From NCBI RefSeq assembly GCF_021458635.1, contig NZ_JAIRDQ010000001.1, positions 1,116,001 through 1,180,000 of the forward strand: a stretch of DNA of 64,000 nucleotides, read 5' to 3'. Every line of letters starts with the position of its first letter. The stretch's first letter is position 1. Below, one piece after another: positions 1-7,898 of this stretch. A program made the translations under genes and the position numbers. Under the pieces are notes generated by a model that ran no database searches, had not been told where the DNA came from, and saw only the letters and a program-made list of their open reading frames with translations. The DNA comes from Bradyrhizobium monzae. Lineage in GTDB: Bacteria > Pseudomonadota > Alphaproteobacteria > Rhizobiales > Xanthobacteraceae.

Positions 1-779
1 GACGCCATCGCCACGTTCGCGACCTCGTCGACGAAGACGCGCTTGCCGACGTCGCTGCCGGCGGCGCCGGCGGCGACCATCAGCGGCAGCAGATGATCCT
101 CACGCGGATGGGCGAGACGCGCGCTCGGTGCGTTCTCCCAATCCACCAGCATCGCGTTGCGGCGCTTAGCATCCGGGTTGCCGATCGCCTCGTTCAGATA
201 GGCTTCGAAATCGTAGGAGACGGGCTTCGATTCCGCGCGGCCAAAACCGCGCATGTTGTGGTAGGTGAGCCCGCTGCCGACGATCAGAACGCCCTCGTCG
301 CGCAGCGCGGCAATCGCCTGGCCAACCCTGATGTGCTCGGCTGCGTCGTAGCTCGACTTCAGCGACAGCAGCACGATCGGCATGTCGGCATTCGGATACA
401 TCAGGCCGAGCGGCACGAAGGTGCCGTGATCAAAACCCTGATTGGGATCTTCTCGGCAATCGAGGCCCGCGTGCTTGAGCAGCGCCCTCACCTCTGCTGC
501 CAGTTCGGGCTGGCCCGGCGCCGGATATGTGATGTGGTAGGTATGCTCGGGGAAACCGTAATAGTCGTACACCATCGGCGGATGCGCCGAGGTCGATACG
601 GTGAAGGCGTCGGCCTCCCAATGGCCGGTGATGACGAGCACGGCCTTCGGGCGCTCGGGAAGAAGCTGCGGCAGCCGACCGAATTCCGCAGCAGTCTTCG
701 CATATTGCACCCGCCGGTCCTCCATGAAGGGCCAGGGGCCGCCGCCGTGGGACAGGAACAGGGTTGGAAGTCGCGTCAT
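1..779 (-). CDS. DODA/LigB-type extradiol dioxygenase, 3' end cut by window
   Basis: The gene runs off the left edge. About 259 residues are visible, close to the usual 260-270 of the family, so only the C-terminal end is missing. Candidate iron ligands are His11 (LSHGGGPW), His53 (ITGHWE) and His118 (GFDHGTFVPL), with a further conserved block GSGLTYHNMRGF. This layout matches the DODA family of class III extradiol ring-cleavage enzymes, which open catechol-like rings with a non-haem metal and O2. The ATG at 779 is the only ATG in frame. The gene is divergent from the small gene at 937. The natural substrate cannot be read from the sequence; family members annotated this way are often orphan enzymes. 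Confidence 0.88.
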   Translation of the reverse strand, partial: MTRLPTLFLSHGGGPWPFMEDRRVQYAKTAAEFGRLPQLLPERPKAVLVITGHWEADAFTVSTSAHPPMVYDYYGFPEHTYHITYPAPGQPELAAEVRALLKHAGLDCREDPNQGFDHGTFVPLGLMYPNADMPIVLLSLKSSYDAAEHIRVGQAIAALRDEGVLIVGSGLTYHNMRGFGRAESKPVSYDFEAYLNEAIGNPDAKRRNAMLVDWENAPSARLAHPREDHLLPLMVAAGAAGSDVGKRVFVDEVANVAMA

Positions 780-936
780 TTGCGCCAGCTCGTCTCGTTG
801 ACAACATGCGCGTGTAGCAGTCGCGCAATCGGCGGCGAGCATAGGCAAACCGGTATGGTTAGCAAGTCGTTAACGATTTGCCGCCCACAATCCGGCGTGG
901 CTGAAGGAATCGGTCAGAAGACATGCGAGACGTGAG

Positions 937-1116
937 ATGAAGAAGTTTGCGCTGGGGGACGTCGTCAACAGTGACAAGGGCCGCCGCGGCGTCGTTCGCG
1001 CCGCCTACCGCTCGAAGGACGGCCAGCAGTTCTATGCCGTCGAGAAAGACGGCGCGATCGACTATCTGGAAGAAGACCGGCTGAGCCCGGCGCCGCGCGT
1101 CGAGCTCGCGGCCTAA
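937..1116 (+). CDS. Small hypothetical protein (59 aa)
   Basis: An intact frame starting MKKFALGDVVNSDKGRRG and ending RVELAA. The N-terminal half reads like a small beta-barrel (hydrophobic strands around GDVV, GVVRAAY and QQFYAVEKDG), similar in feel to short KOW- or Tudor-like folds, but I do not recognise a named family. Codon use is GC-rich at third positions like neighbouring genes. It sits between two genes on the other strand and ends 7 bp before the stop of the esterase, so it is its own transcription unit. The function is unknown. Confidence 0.55.
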   Translation: MKKFALGDVVNSDKGRRGVVRAAYRSKDGQQFYAVEKDGAIDYLEEDRLSPAPRVELAA

Positions 1117-1123
1117 ATCCACC

Positions 1124-2593
1124 TCATTTTTTGCTCTCGCGCGCGAGCCGGTCCAGACGCTCCACCCAGGGGTCGTCGCCGCTCGCAATGCGATCGTTCG
1201 TGATCATCAGCAGATGATCGCGGTCTGCGGCCGCATCCCAATGCGGCAGCTCTGCGTCGTTGGGATCGCCGCTCCTGGCAAAGTTGATCCAGTAGGCCCG
1301 GATGCGGTTTGCGACCTCGCGATCCCGCCGCGAGAAGATGCCCGCACCGGGCACGCCCTCCGCGCCGAAGATGAACTGCAACTCCCGCCCATGGCCTTCG
1401 TCGGGATTGCCGCGCCGTGCTTCCGGCACATAGGCAAAGCGATAGCGGAAGGTCGGCGCGCCGGTCGCGGCATGAAGCTGGGCGAGCATTCGCACCGGCT
1501 CGGAGAAAACCTTGTCGGTGTAGAAGCTCGCCGCAACATCGGACGATCTCGTTGCATCGGGATAGAGCTTGCGCAGCGCATCGATGCTCTCGCCCGAAGC
1601 GGACAGCGTCTCCTTGACCTCCAGCTCGCTGTCGTAACGCGTCTCATCGTCGTTCGAGCCGATGATCAAGGGGATGCGGCTCTCATGTCCCGCGGCAAAT
1701 CCTGTCGCGATGTCCTCCGTCACCAAATGTCCATCCATCGCCGGGCCGAAGCTGCGGAGCGATTTCTCCAGCAGACGCCTTTCAGCAGCAAGCAGACGCG
1801 CCGGTTCGACGGCGCGCAGATCCGTCTCTTGCCCGAGCGCGGCGGCAAACTGCCGGCCTGTGGCCTCCGCCTCCTGCAGCGAAGGCAGGCGCGCGCGGCC
1901 AGGTACCGATTGCAAAATGGCTTTCTGGAAGAGATCGCGGGATTGGGCGCACAGCATCAGCAGCGCGATCGATGTCGCGCCGGCGCCGTTGCCGAACAGG
2001 GTGACGTTGCTCGCATCGCCGCCGAAGGCTGCGATGTTGTCGTGCACCCAGCGCAGCGCCGTGACCTGGTCCATCAGGCCGAAATTGACCGAACCGTCGT
2101 CGGACAGCGCCGGGTGCGTCAGCCAGCCGAGCGCGCCGAGACGATAATTCACGGTCACGACGATGAGCCCGGCCTGCGCAAACCTTGAGCCGTCGAACAT
2201 CGGGTCATTGGCGGTACCCGTAACGAATCCGCCGCCATGGATGAACACCATCACCGGCAGCGGCCCGTCGACGCCGAAGGGACGAAACACGTTGAGCGTG
2301 AGGCAATCCTCGCGCGCGGCCGGCAGCGATGACTGAAGACAGGGCGCGCCATAGTCGTAGGCCGTGCTCATCTCCGAACTCTCGGGCAATGCCTGCGGCG
2401 GACGCCAGCGCAGACTGCCCATCGGCGGCGCTGCATAGGCAAGCCCCTTGAACGACGCCACCTCGCCTTTGACGGCGCCGAGCATCTGGCCTTCGCGCGT
2501 CAACGCAAATGGAAACTGACCGACCGACTGCGCTAGGGCCGCGCCGGTCCAGAGCAATACAAGGGCTGCAATGAGCGCAAGCAGGGATCGCAT
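1124..2593 (-). CDS. Type-B carboxylesterase-like protein lacking the nucleophile serine
   Basis: 489 residues with a clear Sec signal peptide (MRSLLALIAALVLLWTGAALA, cleavage near residue 21), so the product is probably periplasmic. It has the COesterase fold markers: the oxyanion loop FIHGGGFVTG, the strand leading to the nucleophile elbow, an acidic residue in SNDDETRYD and the histidine in DEGHGRELQF. The elbow itself reads LFGNGAGA where the family has GESAG: codon 1985-1987 encodes Gly203, not Ser. The Glu/Asp and His partners remain. The protein may therefore be a non-catalytic binder or work by another mechanism. Apart from this residue the length and fold are typical. Confidence 0.85.
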   Translation of the reverse strand: MRSLLALIAALVLLWTGAALAQSVGQFPFALTREGQMLGAVKGEVASFKGLAYAAPPMGSLRWRPPQALPESSEMSTAYDYGAPCLQSSLPAAREDCLTLNVFRPFGVDGPLPVMVFIHGGGFVTGTANDPMFDGSRFAQAGLIVVTVNYRLGALGWLTHPALSDDGSVNFGLMDQVTALRWVHDNIAAFGGDASNVTLFGNGAGATSIALLMLCAQSRDLFQKAILQSVPGRARLPSLQEAEATGRQFAAALGQETDLRAVEPARLLAAERRLLEKSLRSFGPAMDGHLVTEDIATGFAAGHESRIPLIIGSNDDETRYDSELEVKETLSASGESIDALRKLYPDATRSSDVAASFYTDKVFSEPVRMLAQLHAATGAPTFRYRFAYVPEARRGNPDEGHGRELQFIFGAEGVPGAGIFSRRDREVANRIRAYWINFARSGDPNDAELPHWDAAADRDHLLMITNDRIASGDDPWVERLDRLARESKK

Positions 2594-2675
2594 CTTCGGG
2601 GGATCTCGATGCGCGGAAATGTGTCCCGGCAGGTTACGTCGGCAGCCAGCTGCGAGGCAAGCGCCGCGACCTCAG

Positions 2676-2885
2676 CTAGCCGCCCTTGGCAATAATCTCC
2701 GCCAGCGCACGTCGCGCGATGATGCCGAGCTCGCCAAGCGTGGAGTGGCCGGATTGCGCCGCTTCGATCAGGCGCTCGGCGATGAACCTGCGGCTGTCGT
2801 GATCGCCACCATGCGGCAATTGGCGGCAAGTCTCCTCCAGGACGACGTCCATGTTGGCTTTGGTTCGCTCACTCAGCTCTATCAT
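2676..2885 (-). CDS. Small conserved-type helical protein (69 aa)
   Basis: Begins MIELSERTKANMDVVLEE and is almost entirely predicted helix (EETCRQLPHGGDHDSRRFIAERLIEAA, then LGELGIIARRALAEI). It resembles small uncharacterised proteins common in Bradyrhizobium, without a known function. The ATG at 2885 was chosen over one 39 bp upstream because the extra residues are not helical and look like leader DNA. It is divergent from the monooxygenase gene; the 229 bp between them hold two dyads. Confidence 0.6.
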   Translation of the reverse strand: MIELSERTKANMDVVLEETCRQLPHGGDHDSRRFIAERLIEAAQSGHSTLGELGIIARRALAEIIAKGG

Positions 2886-2943
2886 GACGCCCGGTCGGTA
2901 CGCGTGGCTTGTAGCCGCAAGCATACACAGGCGGATCGTCCAT

Positions 2944-2983
2944 GATTAGCCCGGGTAATCACGGCCATTGTGCATCGCGATGC
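2944..2983. promoter_or_regulatory. Two dyad-symmetric sites upstream of the monooxygenase
   Basis: GATTA-GCCCGGG-TAATC at 2944-2960 and the perfect 12-bp palindrome GCATCGCGATGC at 2972-2983 lie between the divergent genes at 2885 and 3115. Both could be operators for an unlinked regulator. No regulator gene is adjacent, so this is a guess from symmetry alone. Confidence 0.3.
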
Positions 2984-3114
2984 GTGCATTGAAGCATGGT
3001 TCGCGCCGCCACGATGACGCCGCAAACGACTACCGAAGATTGTACTTGCTCTGATGACAGGCCGGGCCTGCAGGACTAGCCTGCCGGCAAAACAAAATAC
3101 ACGGGAGGAATACC

Positions 3115-5805
3115 ATGCCTGACGCAATGGTCGCCGCGCGTGAGTCCAAAGCGACGAGTGGAACAGCCCAACAGGTCGATGTTGCCGTGGTCGGCGCCGG
3201 ATTCGCCGGCCTCTATCTCCTTCATCGCCTGCGCAAGGCCGGCCTCTCGGCCGTCGGCCTCGACGAAGCCGGCGACGTCGGCGGCACCTGGTACTGGAAC
3301 CGCTATCCCGGTGCGCGCTGCGATATCCAAACCATCGACTACGGCTACACGTTCGATCCGGAACTCGACAAGGTCTGGACCTGGTCGGAGAAATACGCGG
3401 CCCAGCCCGAGATCCTGCGCTATCTCGGCTTCGTCGCAGACCGCTACGATCTGCGCCGCGACATCCGCTTCAAGACCAAGGTCACCGAAGCCAGATGGGA
3501 TGAGAAGGCCGAGCGCTGGCAGCTCACCACCGACAACGGCGCGCCGGTCTCCTGCCGCCATTACATCATGGCCACCGGCTGCCTCTCCGCGCCAAAGCCG
3601 CCGGAGATCGACGGCGTCAAGGACTTCAAGGGCCAAGTCTACTTCACGGGACGCTGGCCGCATGACGGCGTCAACCTCGCCGGAAAACGCGTCGCCGTGA
3701 TCGGCACCGGATCGTCGGCCATCCAGTCGATCCCGCTGATCGCCGAGCAGGCCGCGCACCTGACCGTGTTCCAGCGCACGCCGAATTTCGCGCTGCCCGC
3801 CCATAACGGGCCCTCGCCGGCCGATCGCAAGACCTTCTTTGAAAACGACCGCGCGGCCTATCGCGAGCAGGCACGTCAGTCGATGACCGGCGTGCCGTAT
3901 CCGCAGCAGACGGTTGTGAGCTGGCAATTGAGCGATGCTGAGCGTCGCGAGCGCTTCGAACGCGCCTGGGCCGCCGGCGACCTCGTCCACATCCTGACCC
4001 AGCTCTGGGCCGACCAGGGCGTCGACTTCGACGGCAACGCGTTGATCGGCGAGCTGATCCGCGAGAAGATCTCGGCGGCCGTCAAGGATCCGGAGACGGC
4101 GGCAGCGCTGATGCCGCACGATCATCCGTTTGGCGCCAAGCGTCCGTGCCTCGATACCAATTACTACGCGACCTACAACCGGCCGAACGTCACGCTGGTC
4201 AATCTGCGGCAGGAGCCGATCAAGGCGATCACCGCCGGCAGCATCACCACCGGCAAGCGCAGCTTCGACGTCGACGTCATCGTGTTCGCGACCGGCTTCG
4301 ACGCCATGACCGGCGCGATCCGCGCCGTGCATCCGATCACGGGACGCAACGGCAAGTCGCTCACCGACGTCTGGGCACAGGGACCGCAGAGCTATCTCGG
4401 TCTCACGGTCGAGGGCTTCCCGAACTTCTTCATGATCACGGGACCCGGCAGTCCGTCGGTGCTGTCGAACATGGCGGTGTCGATCGAGCAGCATGTCGAC
4501 TGGGTCGTCGACCGCCTTGCAGCGCTGCACGACGCCGGCTTCACAACGATCGAGCCGACCGCGACGGCGCAGTCCGGCTGGGGCCGCCACATGGCCGACT
4601 GCTCGATGGTGACGCTGCACCGGCTCGCCAACACCTGGTATACGGGCGCCAACGTGCCCGGCAAAGTGCAGGGCCTGATGCCCTACACCGGCGGCGTCGG
4701 CCCCTATCGCAGCATCTGCGACGAGGTCACGAGCCGCGGCATGCTCGGCTTCAGGCTCACCGGCCCCAACGTCGCCGCGCAATGCAATGACGGCGAGGTG
4801 GTGCGGCTGCAGCCCGACGTACGGCTGGTGCTGAATTTGCTGGCGTCGCTCAACCTGCCGCCGATCGAGTCGATGGGCGCGATCGGCGCGCGCGCCTTCG
4901 TCGACGAGTTCAACAAGGGCCGGCCTGCGGGACGGCTGATCGGCGACATCGTCGACGGCACGCTGCCCGGCGCGGATGGCCCGCTGCCTTATCGCGTCTA
5001 CAAGCCGGCCACGCCGGGCCCGCATCAGGTCGTGGTCTATTTCCACGGCGGCGGCTGGGTGCTCGGCGACGAGCAGTCGGACGAGCCGTTCTGCCGCGAC
5101 ATGGTGCGGCGAACCGGCATGACCTTCGTCAGCGTCGGCTATCGCCACGCGCCGGAGCATCGCTTCCCCGCGGCGGCCGAGGACGGCTATGCAGCGACGC
5201 GCTGGATCGCCGAGCATCTCGCCGAGCTCGGCGGCAAGCCGGGCCCGGTGCTGGTGGCGGGCTGGAGCGCCGGCGGCAATATCGCCGCCGTCACCTGCCA
5301 GCTCGCGCGCGACCGCGGCGGGCCCGAGATCGCCGGCCAGCTGCTGGTGTGTCCGGTGACCGACTGCAGCTTCGACCGGCCCTCCTACAACGACAATGCG
5401 ACCGGCTACTTCCTGACAAGGTCGCTCATGTTCTGGTTCTGGGACCTCTACTGCTCGCCGGCCGACCGCACCGATCCGCGCGTCTCGCCGCTGCGCGGCA
5501 AGGTCGCCGGCCTGCCGCCGGCCTTCGTCGTGACCTCTGAGTTCGATCCGCTGCGCGACGAGGGCATCGCGTATGCGGAAGCGATGGCGGCCGCCGGCGT
5601 CCCGGTCGAGCAGTTGAAAGCCCACGGCCATTTCCACTCGTCCTTTGCGATGGTCGACGTGGTGATCACCGGCGTCCAGGGCCGGACGCAGATGGCCCAA
5701 GCCTTGCGGCGCTTCGCCGGGCTTCCGCCGGAGGTCAGCCGTGGCGACGACGCCGGCCACGGCCAGGCGAGCCCGGGGCACAGAATCGCTGCCGCCGCAA
5801 GTTGA
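3115..5805 (+). CDS. Baeyer-Villiger monooxygenase fused to alpha/beta-hydrolase
   Basis: An 896-residue two-domain protein with a strong Shine-Dalgarno (GGGAGGA, 7 bp before ATG). Residues 1 to about 560 form a class B flavin monooxygenase: FAD Rossmann motif GAGFAG (27-32), [20 protein letters not shown] motif GTGSSA, and [12 protein letters not shown]. Residues about 600-880 form an HSL-type hydrolase: HGGGW from His644, nucleophile Ser718 in GWSAGG, an acid in EFDPLRDE and histidines 837-841. The monooxygenase would insert oxygen next to a ketone and the hydrolase would cleave the resulting ester. BVMO and esterase genes are neighbours in known ketone pathways (for example acmA/acmB of Gordonia); here they are one polypeptide. 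The BVMO fingerprint FxGxxxHxxxWP reads F171-KGQVY-F177-TGR-WP, so the conserved His is Phe. The substrate is unknown. Confidence 0.93.
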   Translation: MPDAMVAARESKATSGTAQQVDVAVVGAGFAGLYLLHRLRKAGLSAVGLDEAGDVGGTWYWNRYPGARCDIQTIDYGYTFDPELDKVWTWSEKYAAQPEILRYLGFVADRYDLRRDIRFKTKVTEARWDEKAERWQLTTDNGAPVSCRHYIMATGCLSAPKPPEIDGVKDFKGQVYFTGRWPHDGVNLAGKRVAVIGTGSSAIQSIPLIAEQAAHLTVFQRTPNFALPAHNGPSPADRKTFFENDRAAYREQARQSMTGVPYPQQTVVSWQLSDAERRERFERAWAAGDLVHILTQLWADQGVDFDGNALIGELIREKISAAVKDPETAAALMPHDHPFGAKRPCLDTNYYATYNRPNVTLVNLRQEPIKAITAGSITTGKRSFDVDVIVFATGFDAMTGAIRAVHPITGRNGKSLTDVWAQGPQSYLGLTVEGFPNFFMITGPGSPSVLSNMAVSIEQHVDWVVDRLAALHDAGFTTIEPTATAQSGWGRHMADCSMVTLHRLANTWYTGANVPGKVQGLMPYTGGVGPYRSICDEVTSRGMLGFRLTGPNVAAQCNDGEVVRLQPDVRLVLNLLASLNLPPIESMGAIGARAFVDEFNKGRPAGRLIGDIVDGTLPGADGPLPYRVYKPATPGPHQVVVYFHGGGWVLGDEQSDEPFCRDMVRRTGMTFVSVGYRHAPEHRFPAAAEDGYAATRWIAEHLAELGGKPGPVLVAGWSAGGNIAAVTCQLARDRGGPEIAGQLLVCPVTDCSFDRPSYNDNATGYFLTRSLMFWFWDLYCSPADRTDPRVSPLRGKVAGLPPAFVVTSEFDPLRDEGIAYAEAMAAAGVPVEQLKAHGHFHSSFAMVDVVITGVQGRTQMAQALRRFAGLPPEVSRGDDAGHGQASPGHRIAAAAS

Positions 5806-5819
5806 GACGCCATCGGCCG

Positions 5820-5844
5820 GGAACTTTTTCCCGGCCACCGCGTT
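5820..5844 (+). promoter_or_regulatory. EcfG (general stress sigma) promoter
   Basis: GGAAC at 5820-5824, a 16-bp spacer and CGTT at 5841-5844 match the alphaproteobacterial EcfG consensus GGAAC-N16/17-CGTT exactly. Transcription would begin near 5851, upstream of the small gene at 5935. The -35 element overlaps a perfect 9-bp-stem hairpin at 5815-5836, just after the stop of the monooxygenase gene, which may end that transcript. Confidence 0.7.
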
Positions 5845-5934
5845 GCCGACGCGTGGCATTCAGATGCAGCGATGGGTATGGGCCCCGGCACGCGAATTTG
5901 TGTGCTGGGGTTCTTTTTGCGTGAGGCGGGGACG

Positions 5935-6207
5935 ATGGGTGGCGTATCGGTTGATTCAAAGGTCGATTTCAGTGCGCGCGCGACGCTGCATAAATGGCCG
6001 TCACTTGGAAACCAGCGCCGGCCGGACCGCGCCTCCTACCAGGTGAGCGAGGGCACGCTCGACGAGTGTATCTCGGCCTTCATGGAGAAGCCCGCGCCGA
6101 CCCGGCATCTCTATGACATCCACACCGCGCCGCAGCCGCCGCTGGTCACGGACATCCTCTCGCCCGAGCACATTGCGGAGCTGTCTCGGCTGCGGGAGTT
6201 TCTTTGA
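5935..6207 (+). CDS. Small hypothetical protein, likely EcfG-dependent (90 aa)
   Basis: Begins MGGVSVDSKVDFSARATLHKW and ends IAELSRLREFL. No signal peptide or membrane segment is seen. The central part (SEGTLDECISAFMEKPAPTRHLYDIHT) looks like a compact globular region. The ATG at 5935 has a good Shine-Dalgarno (GAGGCGGGG); the in-frame ATG at 5872 has a poor one. A perfect EcfG promoter lies about 90 bp upstream, so the protein probably belongs to the general stress regulon. I do not recognise the family. Confidence 0.6.
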   Translation: MGGVSVDSKVDFSARATLHKWPSLGNQRRPDRASYQVSEGTLDECISAFMEKPAPTRHLYDIHTAPQPPLVTDILSPEHIAELSRLREFL

Positions 6208-6273
6208 TTGCGCGCTGACATTCCAACCTCGCGCACGCGACGAACGTCTTACTTGTTTCCGCTAATTTGAGCA

Positions 6274-6299
6274 GGAACCTTCTTCCGGTTTTTCCCGTT
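6274..6299 (+). promoter_or_regulatory. EcfG (general stress sigma) promoter
   Basis: GGAAC at 6274-6278, a 17-bp spacer and CGTT at 6296-6299. This is the second exact match to the EcfG consensus within 500 bp. Transcription would begin near 6306, about 30 nt before the ATG at 6335. Confidence 0.7.
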
Positions 6300-6334
6300 A
6301 ACGGAGATCGGAAGCCAAGACCTGAGCAACTCAC

Positions 6335-6640
6335 ATGCTTGAAGCTGGCGTACCATCCCCGGTCGTGCCCTATGGCGCAGACCAGACCCTGTTCGTGGTG
6401 ATCGATCGCCGCGACAAGGCGACTGAAATTCGCGTCGAGCGAAACGACCTCGAAGCCACGATCGGCGAGCTCGTGGCCGGTTGCTTCAACGATCCGATCA
6501 AGGTGATCTCTTTCAACACGCTCGAGCACTGGATGAAGGACATCTCGACCGAGATCGCCGGCGAAATTCGTGCGCGTTGCGACATCGAGGGCATCCGGCT
6601 TCCCGACTATCTCAGCGATTTCGTCGAGAGCCACAGCTAA
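6335..6640 (+). CDS. Hypothetical protein, likely EcfG-dependent (101 aa)
   Basis: Begins MLEAGVPSPVVPYGADQTLFVVIDRR and ends YLSDFVESHS. The N-terminal half has strand-like segments (TLFVVIDRR, EIRVERND). The C-terminal half is helical and acidic. It has no signal peptide. The segment ATIGELVAGCFNDPIKVISFNTLEHW looks like a conserved core, but I cannot name the family. The EcfG promoter just upstream suggests a stress role. It is convergent with the small gene ending at 6654. Confidence 0.65.
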   Translation: MLEAGVPSPVVPYGADQTLFVVIDRRDKATEIRVERNDLEATIGELVAGCFNDPIKVISFNTLEHWMKDISTEIAGEIRARCDIEGIRLPDYLSDFVESHS

Positions 6641-6653
6641 TCGCGTCCAGACG

Positions 6654-6806
6654 CTAAGCGCGCCGGCGGCCGGCGATCACTTCGATCTCGCGGCGGCGGT
6701 CGCCGGCGAAGGTCAGGAGCTTTTCGATCGTCAGCGTATCCGTGATCCGTTTGGCAAGTCGCTCGGCGCGCGCAGCCTGATCTTCGAGATGCTGGATCGT
6801 GGTCAA
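6654..6806 (-). CDS. Small helical protein (50 aa), TTG start
   Basis: Reads (M)TTIQHLEDQAARAERLAKRITD and ends REIEVIAGRRRA. The TTG at 6806 has a very strong Shine-Dalgarno (GGGGGGAG, 7 nt upstream) which decides the start; the ATG at 6842 would put this purine run inside the gene. It is a single amphipathic helix-rich protein and resembles the 54-residue product of 61944-62108 (shared ARRAERL-type segment). The function is unknown. It lies upstream of no clear partner on its strand except rlpA beyond 6890. Confidence 0.5.
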   Translation of the reverse strand: MTTIQHLEDQAARAERLAKRITDTLTIEKLLTFAGDRRREIEVIAGRRRA

Positions 6807-6907
6807 GCGCTGTCTCCCCCCAAGCCCCGGATTGCCGGGCACCCATGGTGCGTGAGAGCAGCTAACAGCCGGTTAAGCGCGGCGTGTCGATGCCGATGAA
6901 TTGCAGC

Positions 6908-7432
6908 CTATCGCACGACGTCGAGCCGGACATTGGCGATGCCCTTGTCGACCATGCCGAGCGCCTCGGCTGCGGAGGGCGAGATGTCGACCACACGACC
7001 GTGAACAAACGGCCCGCGATCGTTGACCCGGACGGTCACGAAGCGGCCGGAGGAGACATCGGTCACGCGCAGCCTGGTGCCGAACGGCAGGCTCGGATGC
7101 GCGGCGGTCAACTCGTTCTTGTCGAACTTCTCGCCGCTCGCGGTCTCCGTGTCCGAATAGAAACTGGCCACACCATGCGATGCGGTTGTCTTGGCGCTCG
7201 CCAGGTCATGAGACCGATGCGGCCTGTAGATCGGACGCGGATGCAGCGCCGCCACCCTGTGCGGACGCTCGATCGCAGTTTGCCTCGTGGTCGTGGCAAT
7301 ATCTGCTTTCTGGCGCCCGACCGGCGATTGCGCGCACGCGGCGAGCGAGGCGGCGCCGACGATGGCGAACAGCAACCGGCTCGAGGTTGCCAGCGAAATC
7401 CGGGCAGTTTCGGCACGTGCAAAGCAAGACAT
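6908..7432 (-). CDS. rlpA: RlpA-family septal ring lipoprotein / lytic transglycosylase
   Basis: 174 residues. The N-terminal hydrophobic segment ends in a lipobox LAAC (AASLAACAQS), so the mature protein should be an outer-membrane or periplasmic lipoprotein. Residues about 85-174 are a double-psi beta-barrel: GVASFYSDTETASGEKF, AAHPSLPFGTRLRVTD, and VRVNDRGPFVHGRVVDIS, the RlpA signature around the catalytic-type Asp. RlpA enzymes cleave naked glycan strands at the division site. The SPOR domain found in enterobacterial RlpA is absent, as in many short rhizobial versions. ATG 7432 has GGAGGG upstream; the long upstream extension is GC-rich leader sequence. Confidence 0.85.
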   Translation of the reverse strand: MSCFARAETARISLATSSRLLFAIVGAASLAACAQSPVGRQKADIATTTRQTAIERPHRVAALHPRPIYRPHRSHDLASAKTTASHGVASFYSDTETASGEKFDKNELTAAHPSLPFGTRLRVTDVSSGRFVTVRVNDRGPFVHGRVVDISPSAAEALGMVDKGIANVRLDVVR

Positions 7433-7493
7433 GATGCGCCCTCCGAACAACCCTGAGTTTCGGTGGGCAATGAGGGCAGAACCTTGGCTGAAC

Positions 7494-7513
7494 AAAAGCG
7501 GCCTTGCGGCCGC
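7494..7513 (-). terminator. Rho-independent terminator
   Basis: GCGGCC-TTGC-GGCCGC (7498-7513) read on the minus strand is followed by TTTT (7494-7497). It sits between the small gene ending at 7584 and rlpA. Confidence 0.55.
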
Positions 7514-7583
7514 CGTGGTTTCGCGCCGGCTGTGACGAATCCACCACAGTACCTGTCCTGAATCGACACAGGCTCGCGAAAAA

Positions 7584-7751
7584 TCAGCCCGATAGGACGC
7601 GCCAGCTGATCGGGCGCGTCTCCGATTGCGCCTCGCCACGCTCGACGTCGCCCCTGACGAGCCGCATCAGTTCACGCCGATAGAGCAGCCGCCAGCCGGT
7701 TTTGAGGCTGGCGAGAAAGTCGAGCTCCCGTTGCGTCAGCATGCACATCAT
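7584..7751 (-). CDS. Small hypothetical protein (55 aa)
   Basis: Begins MMCMLTQRELDFLASLKTG and ends RPISWRVLSG. The segment LTQRELDFLASLKTGWRLLYRRELMRLVRG is one long basic amphipathic helix. A frame extension to an ATG at 7853 adds arginine-rich residues that look like translated leader DNA, so the shorter form is preferred. A terminator follows about 70 bp downstream. A GTAA-TG-TTAC inverted repeat at 7813-7822 lies upstream. The function is not recognised. Confidence 0.4.
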   Translation of the reverse strand: MMCMLTQRELDFLASLKTGWRLLYRRELMRLVRGDVERGEAQSETRPISWRVLSG

Positions 7752-7898
7752 GAACCCGGTCAGCTTGCGAGGGCCTCGCCGAATTCTCCGGGCCCGCGGC
7801 CGGCTACCTAATGTAATGTTACGTATCGTAGCGCTCGCGGCGGGCATGCGCAAGCCGCGATTGGTGCAATCGCGGCGACGTCCTGGCGCGCCGCGCTG

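Noticed and set aside
3076..5859. 927-codon frame antisense to the BVMO-hydrolase
   Set aside because: Composition is Arg/Ala/Gly-rich shadow coding opposite a gene with clear motifs; no family features.
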